Part shown: positions 34,193-41,094 of the stretch, one piece after another
Layout of the letters: every line of letters starts with the position of its first letter
How positions within the stretch are numbered: the first letter of the stretch is position 1
Assembly (NCBI GenBank): GCA_900770185.1
Contig: CAAGJM010000006.1
Coordinates: forward strand, 62,001-126,000
DNA length: 64,000 nt
From: Clostridia bacterium
GTDB lineage: Bacteria; Bacillota; Clostridia; Christensenellales; Borkfalkiaceae
Reading direction: 5' to 3'
Made by a program: the position numbers and the translations under genes
The notes under the pieces: generated by a model
The model's input: the letters and a program-made list of their open reading frames with translations, nothing else
Told to the model about the DNA's origin: nothing
Databases searched by the model: none

Positions 34193-35107
34193 TTATCCTT
34201 TAATTCCGCCGACCGTAAGATTGCCGAGCAAGCGTTTATGCAAGCACAAAAACAGCACTAAAATAGGCGTTAACATTAGCATCGCGCCCGTCATTCTCAT
34301 AGGAATGGTGGAAAGTCCGTTTTCAGTCGTGCTTGCCATGTGGAACATACCGAGCGCTATCGTGGGGAATGACGGTAAGTAAATAAGCGTGGTCTGATAA
34401 TCGTTCCAGAAGCCTATAAAGTTTATAAGCATAACCGTAAACAAAGTGTTTTTAACGAGCGGTAAAATTATCCTCAACAAAATAGTTAAGTTCCCCGCTC
34501 CGTCTATTTTAGCGGCTTCCGTATACGCCATAGGCATCGTTGCGAAAAGCCCGTAAAAGACTAAGAAGTACATCCCCAAAAAGTTCGCTTTCATTATCCA
34601 TAGACCCCATATATGGTCGTATAAACCAAGAGTTTTGGACATTCTTATTTCCGACGGAAGCGCGCCTACGATGGGTAGAACCATCGTCACGATAACGACC
34701 GCGTAAACTATTTTGGAGAATTTGTATCTGAACCTTGCGCAAAGATAAGACGTTACGCAAGGAACAATCGCGCTCGTGAAAGCGCAGCCTGCCGCGTACA
34801 AAAACGCGTACAGGAACAAGAAACCCATCCCAACCTTTCTGACGCCCGTATCCGTCGGAACGCGGACGAAGAACATTTTAAACACGTAGGAATAGTTCCA
34901 TACCCATTTTTTCGGAAGCCCTATTATGTTAAGACGGAATTCCCTTTGTTTTTTAAACGAAGTAAGCAAGCCCCACACAAGCGGCGTGAATAGCGAAATT
35001 GCGTATAAAACGAGGCACACAAGAAGAATCACGGTAAACACGTTGAGTTTCTCTCTCGTGTCGCGGGCTTTAAGCACGCCCGCGGAAGCGGTTGAAGATT
35101 TACTCAT
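34193..35107 (-). CDS. Carbohydrate ABC transporter permease, MalG type
   Basis: 304 residues with six predicted membrane spans. The ATPase-coupling EAA loop reads EAAKIDGAGNLTILLRIILP. The protein starts directly after the partner permease (no gap) and ends 23 nt before the surface protein gene. With the partner permease and the binding protein it forms the membrane part of a CUT1-type importer for an oligosaccharide. No ATPase gene is present here, so a shared MsmK/MsmX-type ATPase elsewhere is likely. Confidence 0.92.
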   Translation of the reverse strand: MSKSSTASAGVLKARDTREKLNVFTVILLVCLVLYAISLFTPLVWGLLTSFKKQREFRLNIIGLPKKWVWNYSYVFKMFFVRVPTDTGVRKVGMGFLFLYAFLYAAGCAFTSAIVPCVTSYLCARFRYKFSKIVYAVVIVTMVLPIVGALPSEIRMSKTLGLYDHIWGLWIMKANFLGMYFLVFYGLFATMPMAYTEAAKIDGAGNLTILLRIILPLVKNTLFTVMLINFIGFWNDYQTTLIYLPSFPTIALGMFHMASTTENGLSTIPMRMTGAMLMLTPILVLFLCLHKRLLGNLTVGGIKG

Positions 35108-36025
35108 TTAATCCTCCTTCGGTCCGAATTTTTCAAGCATCCATTTAACGCCGAACGTAAGCGGGACGATGACCATCGTGAACAGCAAGCCCATTGCGGA
35201 GAGCAACGGATATTCCGACTCCGATTTTGCAAGTTGCGTTCTCGTAAACAAATAGTAGCCGTACGTCTGCACGCTTTCGGGCGCGCTTCCGCCGTAGAAC
35301 GAGTATAAGTTGATTTGGTTTGTAAATAACCCCGCAACGCCGGTGATTAAGAAGGTGGAAAGCGTGGGATAAACCATCGGGAGGGTTATTCTCCAAAACT
35401 CATTTATCCCCGTCGCCCCGTCAAGGTGAGCGGACTCAACTATTTCCTGCGGGATGCCGCTCATCGCATTGGAGTACATAAGCACCCCCGTTCCGAAGCC
35501 GACCCATATGTTATAGAAAATTATAGTTGCGTATCTTGAAGCCTGATTTTCAATTAAACCTTTGATTTTAACGTTAAAAGCTTTCTGCCAAAAAGCCGGA
35601 ATAGCGCGCTCTACGAAGAATTGGAATATCGTAACCATAACTATCGCCGAGATAATCGACGGCAGAAAGAGTATTACCCTGAAAGCCCCCGATAGCGGGA
35701 GTTTCTTATAGATATAGAACGAAAACACAAGCCCGAGCGGCGTGCCTATAAACGTTAAAAGCAAGTATGACGACAAGCTGTTTTTTGCCGCCGAGCGAAG
35801 AAGCGGCGACGTTCTCAGCAGATTAAACGCGTCGCTTATATTCGAAAACGTCCAGGTATAATTGCCGTCTATATCTATGTTTTTGAACGACAGCAAAAAC
35901 GAGTTAAAGTTTACGCCGATGTACATTATCGAAAACTGCGCTATGGGGAACAGCATCATAAGAACGTAGAATATTAAATCTTTTTTGCGCCCGCTCATAA
36001 CCCGCCTATTTGCGACCTTTTCCAC
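35108..36025 (-). CDS. Carbohydrate ABC transporter permease, MalF/UgpA type
   Basis: 305 residues with six predicted membrane spans. The EAA-like loop reads ESAHLDGATGINEFWRITLP. It is coupled to the following permease with no intergenic base and lies 77 nt after the binding-protein gene. It belongs to the CUT1 family, which imports di- and oligosaccharides. Substrate is not given by sequence, but the flanking GH2, GH4 and uronate genes suggest plant cell-wall oligosaccharides. Confidence 0.92.
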   Translation of the reverse strand: MEKVANRRVMSGRKKDLIFYVLMMLFPIAQFSIMYIGVNFNSFLLSFKNIDIDGNYTWTFSNISDAFNLLRTSPLLRSAAKNSLSSYLLLTFIGTPLGLVFSFYIYKKLPLSGAFRVILFLPSIISAIVMVTIFQFFVERAIPAFWQKAFNVKIKGLIENQASRYATIIFYNIWVGFGTGVLMYSNAMSGIPQEIVESAHLDGATGINEFWRITLPMVYPTLSTFLITGVAGLFTNQINLYSFYGGSAPESVQTYGYYLFTRTQLAKSESEYPLLSAMGLLFTMVIVPLTFGVKWMLEKFGPKED

Positions 36026-36102
36026 TTTGCTCCTCCTTTTTTATTTTCGGCAGGGCGATTTTACCGCCCTACCGTATGAGTTTTTACCTTTCTTTACGCG
36101 TC

Positions 36103-37812
36103 TTAGCTTACGAGCGTCTTCCAGTCGTTTGCGTAGTAAGCGTACATTCCGCTGAAATAGTCAGCGGCGGATACTTTATCTTCGTTAAACGCGTTGGGTG
36201 CCCATTGATACTGCCTTCCGCCGGTGGTGGAGTAATACATCGCGTGGGTGCCAAACCTACCTTGGTTGTTTTTATACAAGGTGGTCGTTGAATAGGGGTA
36301 AACGATATCCGATTTTTGTTTAAGCTTCATAATCGACTTGCCGTAGGGAGACATTTCGTTCATCTCGGCTTCGGTCATGGTGTAGTTAAAAGCCTTTGGC
36401 GTGTCGGTTATCTGAGTGAATTCAACGAGCGACGCGTCCGAATTACAGAATTTAATGAAGTCGAGCGCGATGGGTTTTTTCCAGTCGGCAATGTTCGCTT
36501 TCATAAAGCAGATGGAATAAATGTGGTCGAAAAGCGTTGACTTTTTGCTTGCCGAAGCGTCTACCTTCGGAAGGGGCATAAACGCGAAGTTGCGACCCTT
36601 TTTAGAGTAACTTTCGCCCATGCTTTGAGACATATCGCTGAAAGTCGAAGTCGCTTCGCTCGCCCACCAGATACCGTCGCAAAGCATAGCTATCGGGTCG
36701 GTCTGACCGTCGTTCCCCGCGTAAAGGAAGTCTTCCTGCGCGTTCATGTGCGAGTAAGAGCTGTTGAAAGCGAGTTCGTTATGATAGTTAGAAGTTTTAA
36801 CGAGTTTTTCGATAAATCTAAGCCCGTAATATTTGCCCGCCTGACGGGAAAGTTCGTAGCCGTTTTGTTCGGTTATAGTAGTAGCGCCGGAATCTTTGGC
36901 GAAGTTGCCGCCCGAAATTTTGCCGAGATCGCTTGCCTGACCGTTAAAAGAGTAGTTAAGCATCATCTGGTCAAGACCTTCATAGTCGGCAACGAGCGCC
37001 TGCATAAGGTTGTTAAGATAGTCCCTGTGGTTTGCGCCCGTCCAAACTATCGGGGTATTGTGGTCTTGCACTATATAGTCGCAAAGTTTATAAAATTCGT
37101 CGTAAGTTGCGGGAAGCCCGTCGTCGTCCGTACCGTATTCGCCGTCGGGGCCTGCGCTTCTTGCGTCGGTTTTGTTATAAATGAAGTAATCTTCAAGGTT
37201 GGTTCCCGCAGGGGTTTTAGCGAAATAATAGCCCTTTTCTTCAAACAAATCGACGTTGTAGGTAAGCCCGCTGTAACCCGAATAGTGAGGAATCCCGTAG
37301 TAACGGGTCGCACCGTTTTCTACGATGCCGTAGTAGTTCTTCTGTTCGGCGGTAAGCTTGCTTTCAATCGTCCTGCCGCTTGCGTCGCCGTAAGCCGACA
37401 AGTCGGCGGTGACCGCTTCGGTTATGTCGCCGAGTACGCCCGCCGTTTTAAGAGTATAGTAGTAAGCGTATTCTGCAAAATAAACTTCGTCGCGGTTGTC
37501 GAGAATCTGCGTCTGCATTTCGTCAACCTGCGATTTTTGGTTGTTTATATAAATCTGAATACCCTTTTTGCCTTCTTCGTACACGTCGTTTTCGTGTAAC
37601 TTTTCATACCTTTTTTTAGCCGCCGCAAGCCAGTCGGAGCCGTAGCCGCCGTAAAAGTTGAAAACGTAAAGCTGGGTTCTTGACGTATCTATTTTTTCTT
37701 CGACGTTAGAGTCCGGATTGTTGGGGTTGGTTCCGCCGCGGCAAGCCGTTAAACCAAGGCTTATTACAAGCGCAAGTGCCGCCGAAAAAATTTTAGCAAA
37801 TCTTTTTTTCAT
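36103..37812 (-). CDS. Extracellular sugar-binding lipoprotein of the ABC importer
   Basis: 569 residues. The signal peptide ends in the lipobox LTAC (Cys24). A family 1 type solute-binding fold is suggested by VFNFYGGYGSDWLAAAKKRY near the start, IVWTGANHRDYLNNLMQAL in the middle and a late WASEATSTFSDMSQSMGESY segment. It is longer than typical MalE proteins (about 400), a size seen in oligosaccharide-binding members of Clostridia. AAGGAG precedes the ATG. It is the first gene of the importer operon and sets the specificity. Confidence 0.9.
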   Translation of the reverse strand: MKKRFAKIFSAALALVISLGLTACRGGTNPNNPDSNVEEKIDTSRTQLYVFNFYGGYGSDWLAAAKKRYEKLHENDVYEEGKKGIQIYINNQKSQVDEMQTQILDNRDEVYFAEYAYYYTLKTAGVLGDITEAVTADLSAYGDASGRTIESKLTAEQKNYYGIVENGATRYYGIPHYSGYSGLTYNVDLFEEKGYYFAKTPAGTNLEDYFIYNKTDARSAGPDGEYGTDDDGLPATYDEFYKLCDYIVQDHNTPIVWTGANHRDYLNNLMQALVADYEGLDQMMLNYSFNGQASDLGKISGGNFAKDSGATTITEQNGYELSRQAGKYYGLRFIEKLVKTSNYHNELAFNSSYSHMNAQEDFLYAGNDGQTDPIAMLCDGIWWASEATSTFSDMSQSMGESYSKKGRNFAFMPLPKVDASASKKSTLFDHIYSICFMKANIADWKKPIALDFIKFCNSDASLVEFTQITDTPKAFNYTMTEAEMNEMSPYGKSIMKLKQKSDIVYPYSTTTLYKNNQGRFGTHAMYYSTTGGRQYQWAPNAFNEDKVSAADYFSGMYAYYANDWKTLVS

Positions 37813-37873
37813 AACATTCTCCTTAATATATATGTTTCTACCGCTGCGCGCAACGAACGGTTCAGGCGCCGCT

Positions 37874-37995
37874 GCAGATAAAGTTTTTTAAGTATGCGTA
37901 TTATCTGCGGCACGCTTTTTAAGCGTGCCGCCCGTTTTTAGATAAAGAAAAACGGGCGATTTTGCAAAATTTTCAATCGGAAATTTTGCAAAATC
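37874..37995. other. Cluster of four hairpins between GH2 and importer genes
   Basis: GCAGATAA/TTATCTGC (37874-37909), GCGGCACGCTT with its complement (37907-37931, 11 bp), CCCGTTTTT/AAAAACGGG (37931-37956), and GATTTTGCAAAATTT with its complement (37958-37995, 15 bp). None has a clean T tract on the minus strand. They could be RNA processing or stability elements, or a compound terminator. Confidence 0.6.
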
Positions 37996-38000
37996 TTAAT

Positions 38001-39698
38001 TTATTTTTCAATCGCGGCAATCGTTTTGTTACATTCCGCGATTTTTTTAATGCCTTCCGCGGTAAACTTATCTTTCCGCTCGTAGGTATATAAGCCGTTC
38101 TGCTCCTGCTCTACGTCGTAAAGTTGGGTGTAACAAAACCCGCTTATTTTATCGGCGTTTAAAATCGCTTTGGTAAGCCGGACGTATCTTGCGATAAAAT
38201 CTTCTTCACTGCCGCACTTGGAGTATCCCCAACCGTTTTCGGCGGACGCGTCGTAAATAATTCCGCCGTACTCGCTGACGTTTATCGGCAAACCCTTTTT
38301 ATATCTTAAATTCTCTTCGCCCGCAAAATCGGGAGCGTAGAGCGCGGGAATTTCCATTTTATCTTCGTCTTCGATTTCTTTAATATGCTTTTCCACGTCT
38401 TCGGGCGCGCCGTAGTCGTGATAGTCGTAAACGTCGGTTTTATGCCCGTGGTAGCCGCCGCTTACGTCTAAGCAAGGTCTTGTTTTATCAAGAACCTTAG
38501 TTAAAGCGTATATCGCGTCTACGAATCGAACGTCGCGAACCTTTTTATCGTCGTATAAACTGCACCACGTTTCATTGAGCGGACACCAGGTTATAATCGA
38601 CGGGTGATTGAAGTCTCTTTCCAATGCTTCCGTCCACTCGCCCGCAAAAGTGCCGAGCGCGGATAAGTTGTAGTAGCCGACGCCCCAACTCGGATATTCG
38701 CCCCAGATAAGATAGCCTGCCTTATCCGCGTGATACAAAAACCGCGGGTCGAAAACTTTTTGGTGAAGCCTTGCGCCGTTAAATCCCATTTTAAGCGACA
38801 GGTCTATATCATGCTTTAAAGCTTCGTCGTCCGGCGCGGTGTAAAGCCCGTCTTTATAATACCCTTGGTCGAGAACCAGACGCTGAAACACGGGTTTACC
38901 GTTGAGCAAAAACTTTAAACCGTCGTACTTAACTTCTCTTAACCCGAAATAGCTTTCGATTTTATCTTCTTTGAAAGTGACGGTGACGTCGTAAAGCCTG
39001 CCCGCGCCCGCTTCCCATAAATGCGTCTCGGAAAGGGGAACGTCGAACGAACTTTTATACTTCATATAACCGCCGCCGCTTCCGACCTTTACGCCGTTAT
39101 AGTAAACGTCTATAATCGCATCGCCCGCGCCTTCCGCGGTGACTTCCGCTTTTACGCTCGAAGTTTTTATATTCGGATAAAACTTTACGTTTTTAATATA
39201 TTCAAGCGGGGTGCGTTCGAGCCAGACCGACTGCCATATACCCGTCACGCGCGTGTAGAAACAACCGTGCGATTCCTTTTCGCGCGATTGCTTGCCGGAG
39301 GGAACGTTCGCAAACAGGTCGTTTTTAACCAGAACTCTTAAAACGTTTTTGCCCACTCTCGCCGCAAGGGTTATATCGCACTCGAAAGGAGTGTAGCCGC
39401 CGCGATGCTCACCGACCGCCTCGCCGTTTAAAAACACTTTAGCTTCGTAGTTGACCGCGCCGAATTTAAGCGCAAGCCTTTGCCCCGTAAACGGCTCTGA
39501 AATTTCAAACTCTCTTTCGTATTCGCACTCGTTTATATAATCGGTATAACCTATCAGCGATAGTTCGGATTCGGGCGCGTACGGAACTAATATTTCTTTT
39601 ACCCCGTCAACGCTTTGCGAAAAGAACTTCCACTTTCCGTCAAGGTTTACCAGCGCATCTCTGAAAAATTGCGGATTAGGACTGTTTGCTTTTATCAT
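38001..39698 (-). CDS. Glycoside hydrolase family 2, short form
   Basis: 565 residues, with a jelly-roll sugar-binding domain at about 1-165 (AVNYEAKVFLNGEAVGEH), an Ig-like domain at about 165-255 and a TIM barrel to the end. The acid/base Glu is in CPLNETWCS and the nucleophile Glu is in NVSEYGG. It lacks the C-terminal domains of LacZ. No signal peptide, so it is cytoplasmic. Beta-galactosidase, beta-glucuronidase or beta-mannosidase activity is possible. It is transcribed toward the importer genes from TTGACG-16-TAAAAT (39784-39811) and faces an HTH regulator. Confidence 0.9.
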   Translation of the reverse strand: MIKANSPNPQFFRDALVNLDGKWKFFSQSVDGVKEILVPYAPESELSLIGYTDYINECEYEREFEISEPFTGQRLALKFGAVNYEAKVFLNGEAVGEHRGGYTPFECDITLAARVGKNVLRVLVKNDLFANVPSGKQSREKESHGCFYTRVTGIWQSVWLERTPLEYIKNVKFYPNIKTSSVKAEVTAEGAGDAIIDVYYNGVKVGSGGGYMKYKSSFDVPLSETHLWEAGAGRLYDVTVTFKEDKIESYFGLREVKYDGLKFLLNGKPVFQRLVLDQGYYKDGLYTAPDDEALKHDIDLSLKMGFNGARLHQKVFDPRFLYHADKAGYLIWGEYPSWGVGYYNLSALGTFAGEWTEALERDFNHPSIITWCPLNETWCSLYDDKKVRDVRFVDAIYALTKVLDKTRPCLDVSGGYHGHKTDVYDYHDYGAPEDVEKHIKEIEDEDKMEIPALYAPDFAGEENLRYKKGLPINVSEYGGIIYDASAENGWGYSKCGSEEDFIARYVRLTKAILNADKISGFCYTQLYDVEQEQNGLYTYERKDKFTAEGIKKIAECNKTIAAIEK

Positions 39699-39783
39699 TC
39701 TTCACCTTCGATGTTCGTTAGTTTAGCTGTCAGCGCGGATTTCAAAAAACAATCGGTCGCTAATAGACAGAATTCTTAATTTC

Positions 39784-39916
39784 ATTTTAACATAATATTT
39801 TTTGCCGTCAATACTATTTTGTTTCCGCTTTTTAAGGTTTTCGAAGGGGTATGCTTTCCAAAAATCGGAAAGTATTTTAAAAACCGATTGACGAAACGCG
39901 CAACCTATTGTACAAT
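39784..39916. promoter_or_regulatory. Divergent promoters and candidate operator (GH2 / HTH regulator)
   Basis: Minus: TTGACG-16-TAAAAT (39784-39811). Plus: TTGACG-17-TACAAT (39888-39916). Between them lies ATGCTTTCC-AAAAATC-GGAAAGTAT (39851-39875), an inverted repeat with 8 of 9 pairs, placed to act on both promoters. Confidence 0.65.
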
Positions 39917-40028
39917 AAACGTAAGCGCAGGGCGGGTCGTTTTATTTTTAAAAACGCCTGATATTTGACCGCGCAGCCGTAGCATTTTTCGACCGTATTT
40001 GGTCGCCCGCGGCAAAAAGGCAGGAATT

Positions 40029-40976
40029 ATGAGCGATATTATAAGTCCCGAAAAGGATATACTTCTATCCGTTGCAAACGAGCGCGACCACGCGATGATA
40101 GTTAAAATTTCGCATGCGCTAAGCTCCCCCGACAGGGTCCGGATTTTAAAAAGCCTCTTAAACAGACCCATGAACCTATCCGAACTTTCAAGCGAACTCG
40201 GCATACCCGTGTCGTCCGTATCGCGGCATATAGACGCGCTTAACGACGCCCAACTCATCTTCGTCAACTATCAGCCGGGACCTAAGGGTCACACGAAGTA
40301 TTGTACGCAAATGGTTATGAGTTATACCGTTTCACTCGATACCGAGCGGGTGGACGAATCTAAACCCGATGAATTCGTTGCCGAAATGCCTGTCGGTCTA
40401 TTCTCGCACTGCCATATAAACGCCCCTTGCGGCATGACGGGCGCAACGGGCAACATAGGGCTTTTCGACGATCCGTCGTCTTTCTTCCTGCCCGAGCGCA
40501 TGAATGCGGAATGTTTATGGTTCGACACGGGGTTTATAAGTTACAACTTCCCCAAACCCAAGGATCGTGAAATAAACGATATATCGTTTTCTTTCGAGAT
40601 ATGTTCGGAAGCGGTTTACTACAACAACAACTGGCCGAGCGATATAACCGTTTCTATAAACGACGTTGAAATAACGACTTTCACCTCTCCCGGCGACTTC
40701 GGCGGAAGGCGCGGCAAATATACGCCCGAACACTGGCCGATTACTTCCACTCAGTTCGGCATACTTAAAACCTTCACCGTAACGAAAAACGGAGTGTTCG
40801 TCGATAAAACGCTTACCGGTACGCGCGTCACGTCGAAAGACCTGAAACTTGACGCGGGTAACGCCGTTAAACTTACCATCGGCATTAAAGAAGACGCCGT
40901 ACACCGCGGCGGGCTGAACCTTTTCGGTAAACACTTCGGCGACTACGCGCAGGCGATTATTATGACCGTTAAGTAA
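40029..40976 (+). CDS. ArsR-like HTH regulator with a C-terminal beta-rich sensor domain
   Basis: 315 residues from the ATG at 40029 (AGGA site). A winged HTH is at about 15-90 (ALSSPDRVRILKSLL, LSELSSELGIPVSSVSRHID). The remaining 200 residues are beta-rich (SFSFEICSEAVYYNNNWPSD, SITV-like strands, NLFGKHFGDYAQAIIM). Such proteins are found beside glycosidase genes in Clostridia and may sense a sugar rather than a metal; no ArsR metal-binding cysteine motif is seen in the HTH. Divergent from the GH2 gene and likely its regulator. Confidence 0.85.
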   Translation: MSDIISPEKDILLSVANERDHAMIVKISHALSSPDRVRILKSLLNRPMNLSELSSELGIPVSSVSRHIDALNDAQLIFVNYQPGPKGHTKYCTQMVMSYTVSLDTERVDESKPDEFVAEMPVGLFSHCHINAPCGMTGATGNIGLFDDPSSFFLPERMNAECLWFDTGFISYNFPKPKDREINDISFSFEICSEAVYYNNNWPSDITVSINDVEITTFTSPGDFGGRRGKYTPEHWPITSTQFGILKTFTVTKNGVFVDKTLTGTRVTSKDLKLDAGNAVKLTIGIKEDAVHRGGLNLFGKHFGDYAQAIIMTVK

Positions 40977-40982
40977 CCCTTT

Positions 40983-41032
40983 AAACTAAAAAAACACCGC
41001 TTTGATATTCTCAAAACGGTGTTTTAGTTTGG
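40983..41032. terminator. Bidirectional terminator between convergent genes
   Basis: AACTAAAA..ACACCG pairs with CGGTGTTTTAGTT around a partly paired loop (TTGA/TCAA). T runs lie on both strands. It separates the HTH regulator from the lacZ-type GH2 gene. Confidence 0.8.
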
Positions 41033-41094
41033 TTTTTAGTTTTAAATTTACACTGTATGCGCAAATAAGCCGAGCGAAATAAGGAACGAATTCT

